Of a stretch of DNA of 64,000 bases, positions 1 through 8,644 are shown in pieces. The translations under genes and the position numbers were made by a program. Under the pieces are notes generated by a model. The model saw only the letters and a program-made list of their open reading frames with translations, was not told where the DNA came from and searched no databases. The stretch lies in NCBI RefSeq assembly GCF_009932725.1, contig NZ_BLJU01000002.1, positions 620,001 to 684,000 on the forward strand, written 5' to 3'. How positions within the stretch are numbered: position 1 is the first letter of the stretch; every line of letters begins with the position of its first letter. Source of the DNA: Pseudomonas yangonensis (GTDB lineage: Bacteria > Pseudomonadota > Gammaproteobacteria > Pseudomonadales > Pseudomonadaceae).

Positions 1-39
1 CGCAGCGGCCAATAGCGCTGCCAGGTGTCTTCCTTGCAT
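1..39 (-). CDS. N-terminus of an exported protein, cut by the window edge
   Basis: Reading leftward from position 39, an ATG opens a frame of 13 codons that runs off the window edge and starts MQGRHLAALLAAA, the beginning of a typical signal peptide (charged start, then an Ala/Leu-rich core). A GGAGG ribosome-binding site sits about seven bases upstream, which supports this start over the ATG at position 53 in another frame. Too little is present to name the protein. It is divergent from mgtE. Confidence 0.5.
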   Translation of the reverse strand, partial: MQGRHLAALLAAA

Positions 40-361
40 GAATCGTCCTCCATGACGTTGCAGGTTTCAGGTTAGACCGTTTTTTCGCCCATGCCAGGGT
101 GTCCTGGCGTTGACGGCTGGCGTCGCATAGCCAGGTTTTCATGCGGGATTGAAGTTTGCGATGCAAGCAGTTGTTCTTGCCGCGCTTTTGTCACGTACAA
201 AGCTGTTTGGCGGTGTTATCATTCGCCGTGTCAGCCCCGCCGGGGCTTGTGGAATACCACCATGGACTTACCCAGTAGTTACTCAATACTCCCCTCGAAC
301 AATCGTGTAAGACCTGATTGATCCCCTTTGGCGTGCCCGCCAACTGGGGGTGGAGCGCGCT
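40..361. other. Divergent intergenic region upstream of mgtE
   Basis: No convincing gene is seen in these 322 bases. The region must hold the promoters of the leftward exported-protein gene and of mgtE. The only clear structure is a compact hairpin at 233-247 (AGCCCC, loop GCC, GGGGCT) with no T-run after it, so it is not a standard terminator. Short open frames here have no ribosome-binding site or recognisable product. Confidence 0.5.
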
Positions 362-1804
362 ATGACTGAAGTAGAAGCCAAAAAGCCGCAAGAGAGCTTG
401 CAGGATCGCCTGGCCCAGGTGATTGAACTGCTGCATCGGCACAAACTGGTCGAAGACCTGACCCATCGTCAGGAAGGCCAGCACCACGATCGGGTCGAGA
501 GCCTGGTTCATCGGCAGAACCTAGCCGAGCTACAGCGCAAGCTCGACGACCTGCACCCCGCGGATATCGCCCACATTCTCGAAGCCCTGCCGCTCGATGA
601 GCGTTTGACCGTCTGGCAGCTGGTCAAGGCCGAGCGCGATGGCGACATCCTGCTCGAAGTATCCGACGCAGTGCGGGAAACCCTGATCGCCGACATGGAC
701 GATCACGAGATTCTCGCTGCGGCCAAGGACCTGGACGCCGACGAACTCGCCGACCTGGCACCTGAGCTGCCGCGTGACGTTGTGCACGAGCTGATGGAGT
801 CGCTCGACGCCCAGCAGCGTGAGCGTGTGCGTTCGGCTCTGTCCTACGAGGAAGATCAGGTCGGTGCGCTGATGGACTTCGAGATGGTCACCATCCGTGA
901 GGACGTCAGCCTGGAAGTGGTGCTGCGTTATCTGCGCCGTCTCAAGGAGTTGCCGGGGCATACCGACAAGCTGTTCGTGGTCGATTACGACGGCGTGCTC
1001 AAGGGCGTGCTGCCGATCAAGCGCTTGCTGGTCAATGATCCGGAGAAGCAGGTCGGCGAAGTCATGGCCGACGATCCGGTGAGCTTCCATCCCGATGAGG
1101 ACGGCTACGATGCCGCCCAGGCGTTCGAGCGTTACGACCTTATCTCCGCGCCGGTGGTGGACAAGAACGGCAAGCTGATCGGCCGTCTGACCATCGACGA
1201 GATGGTCGACCTGATCCGTGAGGAAAGCGAAAGCGAAGTGCTGAACATGGCCGGTCTGCGCGAGGAGGAAGATATCTTCGCCTCGGTGTGGAAGTCGGTA
1301 CGCAACCGCTGGGCCTGGCTGGCGATCAACCTGGTGACTGCCTTCCTCGCCTCGCGGGTAATCGGCCTGTTCGAAGACTCGATCGAGAAACTGGTCGCGT
1401 TGGCGGCGCTGATGCCCATCGTTGCGGGGATCGGTGGTAACTCCGGCAACCAGACGATCACCATGATCGTACGCGCCATGGCCTTGGATCAGGTCAGCAC
1501 CGGTAATACCAAGCGCCTGCTGCGCAAGGAGCTCGGGGTTTCCCTGATCAACGGCATTCTCTGGGGCGGGGTGATCGGTGCCATTGCCTATGCGCTATAC
1601 GGCAGCTGGTCGCTGGGCGTGGTGATGACTGCGGCGATGACCCTCAATCTGTTGCTGGCGGCGCTGATGGGAGTGCTGATCCCCATGACCCTGGCACGCC
1701 TGGGACGTGATCCGGCCATGGGGGCAAGCGTGATGATCACCGCAATGACCGATAGCGGTGGCTTCTTCATCTTCCTGGGGCTGGCTTCGATCTTCCTCCT
1801 TTAG
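362..1804 (+). CDS. mgtE: Magnesium transporter MgtE
   Basis: Inner-membrane Mg2+ transporter/channel of 480 residues. The long cytosolic N-terminal half carries the helical MgtE N domain (about residues 40-150, with the repeated DLAPELPRDVVHEL-type helices) and then two CBS domains (about 155-285). These are followed by five hydrophobic segments, including the conserved glycine/asparagine-rich region GIGGNSGNQT, which lines the pore in this family. CBS and N domains gate the channel by binding Mg2+. The frame could open at a GTG at 350, but the ATG at 362 has a GGGGGTGGAG ribosome-binding site at the right distance. Its stop lies one base from the stop of the convergent gene. Family assignment is secure; regulation is not visible. 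Confidence 0.95.
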   Translation: MTEVEAKKPQESLQDRLAQVIELLHRHKLVEDLTHRQEGQHHDRVESLVHRQNLAELQRKLDDLHPADIAHILEALPLDERLTVWQLVKAERDGDILLEVSDAVRETLIADMDDHEILAAAKDLDADELADLAPELPRDVVHELMESLDAQQRERVRSALSYEEDQVGALMDFEMVTIREDVSLEVVLRYLRRLKELPGHTDKLFVVDYDGVLKGVLPIKRLLVNDPEKQVGEVMADDPVSFHPDEDGYDAAQAFERYDLISAPVVDKNGKLIGRLTIDEMVDLIREESESEVLNMAGLREEEDIFASVWKSVRNRWAWLAINLVTAFLASRVIGLFEDSIEKLVALAALMPIVAGIGGNSGNQTITMIVRAMALDQVSTGNTKRLLRKELGVSLINGILWGGVIGAIAYALYGSWSLGVVMTAAMTLNLLLAALMGVLIPMTLARLGRDPAMGASVMITAMTDSGGFFIFLGLASIFLL

Positions 1805-1805
1805 A

Positions 1806-2267
1806 TCACTCCATCAACTGCACCAGTCGCCAGGTATCGAGAAAGGCCGTGACCCGCGTGATTCGGCCATTCTCCAGCTGCATATGCCAGGAGTAGCTGT
1901 TCTCGTAGCGGCTGCCGTCCTTGGCGGTCGCCTGGCCATCCCAATGCACGACCACGTGAGGCCCCTGCGCCACGATCTGGCGGACTGTGGGCACGATGGG
2001 CGTGGCCAGTTTGTCGGTGATGGGTTTGACTGCATCTTCCATGAACGCCTCGCGCGTGCGGTAAGTCCCGGAGTAAGGGCTGCTGCCGGCCACGACCCAG
2101 ACGGCATCATCGGCTAGCAACTGGAAAATGCCGCCCTGGCCGGCGCGCCAATCATCGAAGGCTTTCTGAATCAGGGCCTGATTGGCCGCGGTGTTGTCAC
2201 TTGCCCAGGTCGGCAGGCAGAGCGATACGCTGAGCAGTAGCGCGGCGACAGCTTTTTGCATGTTCAT
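1806..2267 (-). CDS. Exported NTF2-like (SnoaL-type) protein
   Basis: A 153-residue protein with a clear signal peptide (residues 1-22, ending in PTWA-SDN) followed by a single NTF2/SnoaL-like alpha+beta cone domain: an N-terminal helix with FDDWRAGQGG, then beta strands ending in VTAFLDTWRLVQ. The fold is used by ketosteroid isomerases, hydrolases and binding proteins, so the reaction cannot be inferred. It is the last gene of a leftward unit behind an SDR oxidoreductase and an Atu4866-domain protein, and probably shares their control by the divergent AraC regulator. The start ATG has a purine-rich AGGAAAGAAG ahead of it. Confidence 0.8.
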   Translation of the reverse strand: MNMQKAVAALLLSVSLCLPTWASDNTAANQALIQKAFDDWRAGQGGIFQLLADDAVWVVAGSSPYSGTYRTREAFMEDAVKPITDKLATPIVPTVRQIVAQGPHVVVHWDGQATAKDGSRYENSYSWHMQLENGRITRVTAFLDTWRLVQLME

Positions 2268-2296
2268 AAGCTTCTTTCCTTGGCTGGTGGGTTGCC

Positions 2297-2623
2297 TTAC
2301 TCAGTTGGAGTGCTCTCGCGGCGCAGCACCATGCCGCCGTGGTAGAGCACGTCGTCGATGAACTCACCGTCAGCGGTAAAGCCGGTGTCGTCGACGTAAT
2401 CGATGTGGTTGCCGGTGACTCGGTAGCTGCCCCGGTAGGCGCTCTCGCGGTTCCCACGTGCCTCGTCATAACGGCCGTTGGCCAATAGCTCATGGCGGAC
2501 ATGGCCATCGTCCGTTACCCACATGCCCACGTAGGGATGTGGGCTTTCCGCTTCCGCGCTTGCCGCGCCGGGTAGCAGGGCGCCGCTGATCAACAGCACC
2601 GCCAGGCTGTTTTTCGCTGGCAT
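2297..2623 (-). CDS. Exported Atu4866-domain protein
   Basis: A 108-residue protein with a signal peptide (about residues 1-22, ending ASA). The mature part has the pattern YVGMWVTDDGHVRHELLANG, then RYDEARG, YRGSYRVTGN and a D/G-rich end, matching the small beta-barrel Atu4866 family of unknown function as I recall it. The ATG at 2623 follows a strong GGAGGTG ribosome-binding site; the open frame extends far upstream only because it shadows the SDR gene. It sits 11 bases after the SDR stop and 29 bases before the NTF2-like gene, so the three look co-transcribed. In other genomes such proteins often accompany SDR and AraC genes, which suggests a small ligand-binding role, but function is unknown. 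Confidence 0.8.
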   Translation of the reverse strand: MPAKNSLAVLLISGALLPGAASAEAESPHPYVGMWVTDDGHVRHELLANGRYDEARGNRESAYRGSYRVTGNHIDYVDDTGFTADGEFIDDVLYHGGMVLRRESTPTE

Positions 2624-2634
2624 ATTCACCTCCA

Positions 2635-3357
2635 TCAATAAGGACTGGCGGTCGGGCGCACGATGACTTCGCTGACATCGACGTCGTCCGGCTGCTCGAC
2701 TGCATAGGCCACCGCACGGGCGATGGCGTCCGGTGTGATGGCGATACGGCGGAAGGCCTTCATCGCATCGCGGGCGCTGGCGTCGGTGATGCTGTCGGCC
2801 AGTTCGGACTCGACCACGCCGGGGCAGATGGTGGTGACGCGGATGCGCTCGTTCTCCAGGCGCAGCCCCTCGGAAATGGCCCAGACCGCGTACTTGGTGG
2901 CGCAGTACACCGCAGCGGTCGGAGATACGGCATGGGCACCGATGGAGGCGATGTTGATCACCTGGCCGCGCCCGCGTTGCTCCATGCCCGGCAGCGCGGC
3001 GGCGATGCCGTGCAGGACACCGCGTATGTTGACGTCGATCATGCGGTTCCACTCCTCGACCTTCAGGGCGTTGAGCGGTGACAGCGGCATCACACCGGCG
3101 TTGTTGATGATGACGTCGACCGGCCCGTGCTGTGCCTCGGCGCGTTCGACGAAGGCCTGCATATCGGATAGCTGGCTGACGTCGAGGGTGCGGCAGGAGG
3201 CGCGTTGACCTTGCGCTTGCAGTTCGTCTACCAGTGCCTGCAGGCGTTCGATGCGGCGGGCGCCGAGTACCACCTGATGGCCCTGGCTGGCGAGGTGGCG
3301 GGCGATGGCTTCGCCGATGCCGCTGCTGGCACCAGTGATGAGGATGACCTTGCTCAT
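2635..3357 (-). CDS. SDR family NAD(P)-dependent oxidoreductase
   Basis: Classical short-chain dehydrogenase/reductase of 240 residues. The nucleotide-binding motif TGASSGIGEAIA is at about residues 8-19, NNAG near 87-90, a catalytic Ser within NIASIGA, and YxxxK as YCATK near 150. The ARR after the second strand favours NADP(H). It resembles YdfG/serine-dehydrogenase-like enzymes, but the substrate is not predictable. ATG 3357 has GGAGATC upstream; an in-frame GTG at 3369 would use no such site. It heads a three-gene leftward unit and is divergent from an AraC regulator, a common arrangement in which the regulator controls the oxidoreductase. Confidence 0.9.
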   Translation of the reverse strand: MSKVILITGASSGIGEAIARHLASQGHQVVLGARRIERLQALVDELQAQGQRASCRTLDVSQLSDMQAFVERAEAQHGPVDVIINNAGVMPLSPLNALKVEEWNRMIDVNIRGVLHGIAAALPGMEQRGRGQVINIASIGAHAVSPTAAVYCATKYAVWAISEGLRLENERIRVTTICPGVVESELADSITDASARDAMKAFRRIAITPDAIARAVAYAVEQPDDVDVSEVIVRPTASPY

Positions 3358-3499
3358 GGCGATCTCCACTGTTGTTGGGAGGTTCCATGCTAGGTGGGGG
3401 GTGGATGGTCGCTAAGTCCGGTTACTCTTTGGATATTGCCTGTTTCTATTGAATGCTTCTTAAATGCCCCAGTGTTCAGCCCGAGCCGATACCCGAGTC

Positions 3500-4429
3500 A
3501 TGACAACGACACCCGAGAGCATGAAGCAGCGTATGGTCGAGTTGATGCTGCGGCTCGCCCCCGAGGAAGGCTACACCGCGGCGCAACTGGACGGGGTTAC
3601 CTTCATGCGTTCCGACCGGCCGCTGCCTGTAACGCCTGCGCTGTACGAGCCGAGCATCGTCATCGTGATCCAGGGGCGCAAACGCGGGCTGCACGACGGC
3701 ACGCTCTACGTCTACGATGCGCAGCATTATCTGGTGCTGGCGCTGCCGTTGCCTTTTTCCATCGAAACCGAGGCCAGTGCCGAAGAGCCCATGTTGGGGG
3801 TGGCGCTGCGGGTCGACCCGCTGCTGGTGGCCGAGCTGGTGATGGATCTGGACGAGCCTCAGGCTGCCGAGCCGGCAACGCTCTATTCCAGCCCGATGGA
3901 TGTACGCCTGAGCGACGCCACGCTGCGTCTGCTGGAAGCGCTGGCCGACCCTGATGAAGTGCGTCTGCTCGGCCCCTCGATCATGCGCGAGATCGTCTTT
4001 CGCGTGCTGCAGGGGGAGCAGGGCAGTGGACTGCGTGCGACTCTTGCGCAGAACAGTCATTTCGGTCGTATCGCGCGCGTGTTGCAACGTATCCACCGCG
4101 ATTATCAGGAGTCGCTCGACGTGCCCTCGCTGGCCGAGATCGCCAGCATGAGCGTGCCGGCCTTCCATGTGCACTTCAAGGCGATGACCAGCCGCTCGCC
4201 TTTGCAGTACCTCAAGGCCATACGCCTGCACCAGGCGCGTCTGCTGATGATTCGCAACGACATGAGCGCGATCAGCGCGGCGCAGCGCGTCGGCTACGAA
4301 AGCCCGTCGCAGTTCAGCCGGGAATTCAAGCGGCTGTTCGGGCGCACTCCGGGCGATGAGACCCGTCATTTCAAGCAGCTGCTGGCGCTGGCGCCCGCGG
4401 TTGATACCGGTGTGCGCTCGGCCTCCTGA
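3500..4429 (+). CDS. AraC family transcriptional regulator
   Basis: About 309 residues. The N-terminal half is the AraC_N-type domain (TFMRSDRPLPVTPALYEPSIVIVIQG is the hallmark start, a cupin-like sensor). The C-terminal about 100 residues form the double helix-turn-helix DNA-binding unit, including SVPAFHVHFKAMTSRSPLQYLK and VGYESPSQFSREFKRLFG. It is divergent from the SDR gene with about 140 bases between the starts, so it probably controls the SDR, Atu4866 and NTF2 genes. The start is uncertain: ATG 3500 is chosen, but ATG 3464 and ATG 3521 (MKQ) are in frame and none has a strong ribosome-binding site. Confidence 0.88.
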   Translation: MTTTPESMKQRMVELMLRLAPEEGYTAAQLDGVTFMRSDRPLPVTPALYEPSIVIVIQGRKRGLHDGTLYVYDAQHYLVLALPLPFSIETEASAEEPMLGVALRVDPLLVAELVMDLDEPQAAEPATLYSSPMDVRLSDATLRLLEALADPDEVRLLGPSIMREIVFRVLQGEQGSGLRATLAQNSHFGRIARVLQRIHRDYQESLDVPSLAEIASMSVPAFHVHFKAMTSRSPLQYLKAIRLHQARLLMIRNDMSAISAAQRVGYESPSQFSREFKRLFGRTPGDETRHFKQLLALAPAVDTGVRSAS

Positions 4430-4461
4430 GCGCCGTCTCGCAGAACCTTGCCCCCTGTTTG

Positions 4462-4486
4462 GTAGTGGGTGTGCAAAAGCCACTAC
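4462..4486. repeat. Short inverted repeat between araC-type gene and oadG
   Basis: GTAGTGG at 4462-4468 is matched by CCACTAC at 4480-4486, with an 11-base gap. It lies 33 bases after the AraC stop and about 135 bases before oadG. It could be an operator for the oad genes or a weak terminator hairpin; there is no T-run, so I favour neither. Confidence 0.3.
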
Positions 4487-4620
4487 ATAAATGGCGGTTC
4501 GGTGTTTGCTTCAAACGCTTGTTTCAGGCTAAGGTTCGGCAGCTCTGCCCGGGCGCTGACCCTGGGCGCTCCTGATCAATAATGAATGCAGCCCGCGAGC
4601 TGCTGGCCAAAGGAGCCAAG

Positions 4621-4878
4621 ATGACCCCCAGTGAACTCCTGCTCGAGGGTGTCGAACTCATGCTGTTCGGCATGGGTTTCGTGTTTGTCTTTCTGGTGTT
4701 GTTGGTGGGTGTGGTCAGCCTGATGTCGCGCCTGATCGCGACCTTCGCTCCACCCGCGCCAACCCCCGCCGTTTCTTCCCCAGCGCACAGCGCCAAGCCG
4801 GCCAGCCACAAGCCGGATGCAGAAACGCTGGCCGCCATCCAATCCGCTATTGCCCAGCACCGCGCCCGTCGCGGTTGA
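4621..4878 (+). CDS. oadG: Oxaloacetate decarboxylase gamma subunit
   Basis: An 85-residue OadG-family protein: one N-terminal membrane helix (about residues 10-35, [21 protein letters not shown]), then a Pro/Ala-rich linker and a short charged C-terminal tail. In the family, gamma anchors the complex, joins alpha to beta and carries a metal site in its tail. The ATG at 4621 follows AAAGGAGCCAAG, a strong ribosome-binding site, and is preferred over the upstream ATG at 4582. oadA begins 23 bases downstream and oadB follows, so the three subunits form one operon. Confidence 0.9.
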   Translation: MTPSELLLEGVELMLFGMGFVFVFLVLLVGVVSLMSRLIATFAPPAPTPAVSSPAHSAKPASHKPDAETLAAIQSAIAQHRARRG

Positions 4879-4901
4879 TCAGGTTCAGAGGGAGTACCTG
4901 T

Positions 4902-6680
4902 ATGACTGCCGTTAAACAAGCACTCGGGATCACCGATGTGGTGCTGCGTGACGCCCACCAATCCATCCTGGCCACCCGAGTGCGCCTGGAAGACATGCTG
5001 CCGATCGCGGCCAAGCTCGATCAGGTCGGCTTCTGGTCGGTGGAATCCTGGGGCGGCGCCACCTTCGATGCCTGTATCCGTTATCTGGGCGAAGACCCCT
5101 GGGAGCGCATCCGCGAACTGAAGAAGGCCATGCCCAACACCCGTCAGCAGATGCTCCTGCGCGGGCAGAACCTGCTGGGCTACCGCCACTACGCCGACGA
5201 CGTGGTGGAGAAATTCGTCGAGCGTGCCGCGGTCAACGGCGTCGACGTGTTCCGCGTGTTCGATGCGATGAACGATCCGCGCAACCTGGAAACCGCACTC
5301 AAGGCCGTCAAGCAGCAGGGCAAGCATGCCCAGGGCACCATCTCCTACACCACCAGCCCTGTGCACACTCTGGACATGTGGGTCGATCTGGCCAAGCAGA
5401 TCGAAGACATGGGCGCCGACTCGGTGGCCATCAAGGACATGGCGGGCATCCTTACCCCCTACACCGCCTTCGAACTGGTCTCGCGCCTGAAGGCCAGCCT
5501 GGCCATCCCGATTCACATGCAGTGCCACGCCACCGCCGGGCTGTCGTCCGTGGCGATTCTCAAGGCAGTTGAAGCCGGTATCGACAATGTCGACACCGCC
5601 ATTTCCTCGCTGTCGATGACCTATGGCCATTCGCCGACCGAGTCGGTCGTGGCCATGTTCCAGGGCACCGAGCGCGATACCGGGCTCAACCTGGAGCTGC
5701 TGGAGGAAATCGCCGCCTACTTTCGCGAGGTGCGCAAGAAGTACGCGAAATTCGAAGGCAACCTCAAGGGTGTCGATTCGCGCATCCTGGTCGCCCAGGT
5801 GCCAGGCGGCATGCTTACCAACATGGAAAGCCAGCTCAAAGAGCAGGGCGCCCAGGACAAGTTCGATCAGGTGCTGGCCGAGATTCCGCGCGTGCGCGAA
5901 GACCTCGGCTTCATCCCGCTGGTAACGCCAACCTCGCAGATCGTCGGCACCCAGGCGGTGATCAACGTGCTCACCGGCGAGCGCTACAAGTCCATCACCA
6001 AGGAAACCGCCGGCGTACTCAAGGGCGAATACGGCGCCGCGCCTGCGCCGTTCAATGCCGAGCTGCAGGCGCGTGTGCTTGACGGTGGCGAGGCCATCAC
6101 CTGCCGTCCCGCCGATCTGCTCGATGCCGAGATGGACAAACTGACCGCCGAACTCAAGGGCATCGCCCGGGAGAAGGGTATCAAGCTGGCCGCCGACGAG
6201 ATCGACGACGTGCTGACCTACGCGCTGTTCCCGCAGATCGGCCTGAAATTCCTGGAAAACCGTGGCAACCCGGCGGCCTTTGAGCCGGCGCCGACCGGCA
6301 GGGAAGCGCCGGCTCGCGAAGCTGGCAAGCCCGAGGTTTATACCGTCGAGGTCAACGGCAAGTCGTTCGTGGTGCAGGTCAGCGAAGGCGGTGATATCGA
6401 AGGCATCAAGCCTGTCGGGGGGGCGGTAAGCGCCGCGCCGGCGGCTGCTCCGGTCGCGGCCGGTGGTGGCGAGCCGCAAGCGGCGCCACTGGCCGGCAAT
6501 ATCTTCAAGGTGCTGGTGCAGCCCGGCCAGACCGTCGAGGAGGGCCAGCTGGTGATCATTCTCGAAGCGATGAAGATGGAAACCGAGATCCGTGCCTTCA
6601 AGGCGGGCACCGTCGGTGCCGTCAACGTCAAGGTCGGTGATGCAGTGGCGGTGGGCGACAGCCTGCTGACCATCGGCTGA
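4902..6680 (+). CDS. oadA: Oxaloacetate decarboxylase alpha subunit (biotin-containing)
   Basis: 592 residues. The N-terminal carboxyltransferase TIM barrel of the DRE-TIM/HMGL-like superfamily starts with VVLRDAHQS and contains the metal-binding pattern [16 protein letters not shown]-type domain follows (to about residue 460), then an Ala/Pro linker and a C-terminal biotinyl domain with ILEAMKMET, in which Lys558 should be biotinylated. The subunit transfers CO2 from oxaloacetate to biotin in the cytosol; the beta subunit then decarboxylates carboxybiotin coupled to Na+ export. ATG 4902 has a GGGAG site. The same fold occurs in two-subunit pyruvate carboxylase, but adjacent oadG and oadB support the sodium-pump role. 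Confidence 0.93.
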   Translation: MTAVKQALGITDVVLRDAHQSILATRVRLEDMLPIAAKLDQVGFWSVESWGGATFDACIRYLGEDPWERIRELKKAMPNTRQQMLLRGQNLLGYRHYADDVVEKFVERAAVNGVDVFRVFDAMNDPRNLETALKAVKQQGKHAQGTISYTTSPVHTLDMWVDLAKQIEDMGADSVAIKDMAGILTPYTAFELVSRLKASLAIPIHMQCHATAGLSSVAILKAVEAGIDNVDTAISSLSMTYGHSPTESVVAMFQGTERDTGLNLELLEEIAAYFREVRKKYAKFEGNLKGVDSRILVAQVPGGMLTNMESQLKEQGAQDKFDQVLAEIPRVREDLGFIPLVTPTSQIVGTQAVINVLTGERYKSITKETAGVLKGEYGAAPAPFNAELQARVLDGGEAITCRPADLLDAEMDKLTAELKGIAREKGIKLAADEIDDVLTYALFPQIGLKFLENRGNPAAFEPAPTGREAPAREAGKPEVYTVEVNGKSFVVQVSEGGDIEGIKPVGGAVSAAPAAAPVAAGGGEPQAAPLAGNIFKVLVQPGQTVEEGQLVIILEAMKMETEIRAFKAGTVGAVNVKVGDAVAVGDSLLTIG

Positions 6681-6690
6681 GGAGCGCACC

Positions 6691-7827
6691 ATGGAAAAGC
6701 TGCTCAAGCTCTGGCAAAGCACCGGCCTGTACCATCTGGAGCCCGGTCAGGCCTTCATGATCGCGGTGTGCCTGCTGCTGATCTACCTGGCTATCAAGAA
6801 GGGTTTCGAGCCCTTGCTGCTGGTGCCCATCGGTTTCGGCGGTCTGCTGTCGAACATCCCGGTGGCCAACATGGCCGAAGGTGCCGGCTTTCTGCACCTG
6901 ATCTACGAAGTGGGATTGCCGACCAGCATCTTCCCGTTGCTGATCTTCCTCGGCGTCGGCGCCATGACCGACTTCGGCCCGATGCTGGCCAACCCGAAAA
7001 CCTTGTTGCTGGGCGCCGCCGCGCAGTTCGGTATCTTCGGCACTCTGATGGGCGCGCTGGCGATCACCGCACTGGGCATCCCGGGCATGGAGTTCACGCT
7101 CAAGGAGGCGGCGTCCATCGCCATTATCGGCGGGGCGGATGGGCCTACCTCGATCTTCGTCACTTCCAAGTTGGCGCCCGACCTGCTCGGCCCCATCGCC
7201 GTGGCGGCCTATGCCTACATGGCGCTTGTGCCGCTGCTACAGCCGCCGATCATGCGTGCGCTGACCAGCAAGGAAGAGCGCGCCATCGTCATGCAGCAAT
7301 TGCGTCCGGTGGGGCAGACCGAGAAGATCATCTTCCCCATCGTGCTGTGCATCCTGGTCGGTCTGCTGCTGCCCGATGCCGCGCCGCTGATCGGCATGTT
7401 CGCCCTTGGCAACCTGCTGCGTGAATGCGGGGTGGTCGAGCGCCTGGCCGATACCTCGCGCAACGCGCTGATCAATATCGTCACCATCTTCCTCGGCCTG
7501 ACCGTAGGCTCCAAGCTGTCGGCAGAGGCCTTCCTGCAGCTCAAGACCCTCGGCATCCTGATGCTTGGCATGGTGGCGTTCTGCGCCGGTACGGCGGCTG
7601 GGGTATTGATGGCCAAGCTGATGAACCTGTTCAGCAGCAACAAGGTCAACCCGCTGATCGGTTCGGCAGGTGTATCGGCGGTGCCGATGGCGGCGAGGGT
7701 GTCGAATAAGGTCGGCCTGGAGGCCAACCCGCAGAACTTCCTGCTCATGCATGCGATGGGGCCGAACGTGGCCGGGGTGATCGGCTCTGCCGTAGCGGCG
7801 GGGGTATTGCTCAGCTTCGTTGGCTGA
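6691..7827 (+). CDS. oadB: Oxaloacetate decarboxylase beta subunit, Na+ translocating
   Basis: A 378-residue polytopic membrane protein of the OadB/MmdB/GcdB family with about nine to eleven hydrophobic segments. The conserved [11 protein letters not shown] segment (about residues 146-156) contains the Asp that takes part in Na+ and proton handling, and the C-terminal half repeats a related fold, with conserved [18 protein letters not shown]. It decarboxylates carboxybiotin on OadA and exports Na+. It follows oadA by ten bases with a GGAG site, completing the gamma-alpha-beta operon. Length is normal for the short form of the family. Confidence 0.93.
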   Translation: MEKLLKLWQSTGLYHLEPGQAFMIAVCLLLIYLAIKKGFEPLLLVPIGFGGLLSNIPVANMAEGAGFLHLIYEVGLPTSIFPLLIFLGVGAMTDFGPMLANPKTLLLGAAAQFGIFGTLMGALAITALGIPGMEFTLKEAASIAIIGGADGPTSIFVTSKLAPDLLGPIAVAAYAYMALVPLLQPPIMRALTSKEERAIVMQQLRPVGQTEKIIFPIVLCILVGLLLPDAAPLIGMFALGNLLRECGVVERLADTSRNALINIVTIFLGLTVGSKLSAEAFLQLKTLGILMLGMVAFCAGTAAGVLMAKLMNLFSSNKVNPLIGSAGVSAVPMAARVSNKVGLEANPQNFLLMHAMGPNVAGVIGSAVAAGVLLSFVG

Positions 7828-7832
7828 TGAAG

Positions 7833-7852
7833 GCGCGGAGTTCGCTCCGCGC
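7833..7852 (+). other. UUCG-loop hairpin just after oadB
   Basis: GCGCGGAG, loop TTCG, CTCCGCGC: an eight-base-pair stem with the very stable UUCG tetraloop, six bases after the oadB stop. No T-run follows, so it is more likely a 3' end stabiliser of the oad mRNA; the true terminator seems to be at 7897-7924. Confidence 0.5.
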
Positions 7853-7896
7853 TTCGCCTATTGCCCGGCAGTGCTGCTGGCAAATATGGCAGGAAT

Positions 7897-7924
7897 AAAA
7901 AAACCGGCTCTAGGCCGGTTTTTT
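7897..7924. terminator. Bidirectional terminator between oadB and amrZ
   Basis: A run of A, then AACCGGC, a short loop, GCCGGTT and a run of T. With A-tract and T-tract on the two sides it can end both the rightward oadGAB transcript and the leftward amrZ transcript, which converge here. Confidence 0.85.
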
Positions 7925-7936
7925 AATGGGCTCGCC

Positions 7937-8263
7937 TCAGGCTTCTTCGGCGGCCATTTCCACGTCATGGGCAATCAGAGCGACCAGCGCGTTCTGCTGG
8001 CGGCGCGACAGCTGACGAAAACGCTGCAGCAATTCACGCTCATGAAGGCTCAGTTCGGGGCTGTCGAGACGCAGACTGAGATCGTCATCCAGAGCGCCTT
8101 CCTGCAGCATGCTCTGCTCCAGGCGGGCGATGATTTCCGAGTTCATGCTGCGGTGATGGTTGCGTGCTACGTCAGCAATACGCTCACGCATGCCATCTGG
8201 CAAGCGAACGACAAATTTGTCAGCCGTGCGGCTGGAATAAATAGCCTGTTTCATAGGGCGCAT
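7937..8263 (-). CDS. amrZ: AmrZ, alginate and motility regulator (ribbon-helix-helix)
   Basis: 108 residues, almost collinear with P. aeruginosa AmrZ (AlgZ) from memory, starting [19 protein letters not shown]. The Arc/MetJ-type ribbon-helix-helix is at about residues 14-60 ([14 protein letters not shown] strand and helix, then [16 protein letters not shown]). The C-terminal tetramerisation segment includes [14 protein letters not shown]. In pseudomonads AmrZ activates alginate genes, represses flagellar fleQ, and adjusts exopolysaccharide and c-di-GMP genes. The start chosen matches the known protein, although the ribosome-binding site is weak. It has a long leader (see 8269-8399). The last residues differ from P. 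aeruginosa, as is usual for the variable tail. Confidence 0.93.
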   Translation of the reverse strand: MRPMKQAIYSSRTADKFVVRLPDGMRERIADVARNHHRSMNSEIIARLEQSMLQEGALDDDLSLRLDSPELSLHERELLQRFRQLSRRQQNALVALIAHDVEMAAEEA

Positions 8264-8268
8264 ACGTT

Positions 8269-8354
8269 ACCGGTTAGTTCAGGGAGCGATACTGGTAATC
8301 AGTGTCGATATTGTCACCGGTTTGACCGTGTCTCGCACTAGCCGTTCAACCGGT
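8269..8354 (-). promoter_or_regulatory. amrZ leader with three ACCGGT palindromes
   Basis: The six-base palindrome ACCGGT occurs at 8269-8274, 8316-8321 and 8349-8354, all between the candidate amrZ promoter and its start codon. AmrZ represses its own promoter in P. aeruginosa by binding two sites, so repeated motifs here could be operator cores; I do not recall ACCGGT itself as the published AmrZ motif. The spacing is uneven (47 and 33 bases), so chance cannot be excluded. Confidence 0.3.
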
Positions 8355-8371
8355 ATCGCGTTCTGCGTCAT

Positions 8372-8399
8372 TACGACCCGAAGGCCATCTGAACAGTTC
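8372..8399 (-). promoter_or_regulatory. Candidate AlgU (sigma-E type) promoter of amrZ
   Basis: Read leftward: GAACTG at 8399-8394, a 17-base spacer, then TCGTA at 8376-8372. The AlgU pattern in Pseudomonas is GAACTT-N16/17-TCnnA, and amrZ is known to depend on AlgU in P. aeruginosa. One mismatch in the -35 element. It would give a leader of roughly 100 bases. Confidence 0.4.
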
Positions 8400-8644
8400 C
8401 TTGACGCCAAATACGTGGCACATTGTGATCGATATACGGGCGTTGTGCCAGCACCGGTCGTCAGAAATGAGTAGCAATTGGCACAAGCGTCCACTTCGAC
8501 GTTTCTCATTGGAAAAAATTCCAGCGCCTTCATCCAATCGTCACCTGCATTTAACCGCTCTGACATGGAAGCTGCCTACCTTGGTCTACACCAGATGGCG
8601 GTCGCGTCGCCTTCTGATCATTGATGATAGTAGAGGGCCAGCAT
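8400..8644. other. Intergenic region between amrZ promoter and phnC
   Basis: Together with 8264-8399 this makes a 381-base gap between divergent amrZ and phnC. I see no credible gene; an open leftward frame at 8279-8566 has no recognisable product. It must contain the phnC promoter. I looked for a Pho box (two CTGTNAT units 11 bases apart) and found only a half-site-like CTGACAT at 8560-8566, so PhoB control is not supported by sequence alone. Confidence 0.4.

Noticed and set aside
2624..3388. Extension of the Atu4866 protein into a 363-codon fusion
   Set aside because: The upstream part is the SDR gene read in another frame; a strong GGAGGTG site and signal peptide mark the start at 2623.
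4524..6722. 732-codon open frame on the minus strand across oadG and oadA
   Set aside because: It is an antisense shadow of high-GC coding sequence; no ribosome-binding site or domain, while oadG and oadA are unmistakable on the other strand.
8279..8566. 95-codon leftward frame upstream of amrZ
   Set aside because: No ribosome-binding site or known domain, and it would overlap the amrZ promoter and leader; treated as non-coding.
8540..8570. Possible Pho box before phnC
   Set aside because: Only one CTGACAT-like unit; the unit expected 11 bases upstream does not match, so PhoB control is not claimed from sequence.
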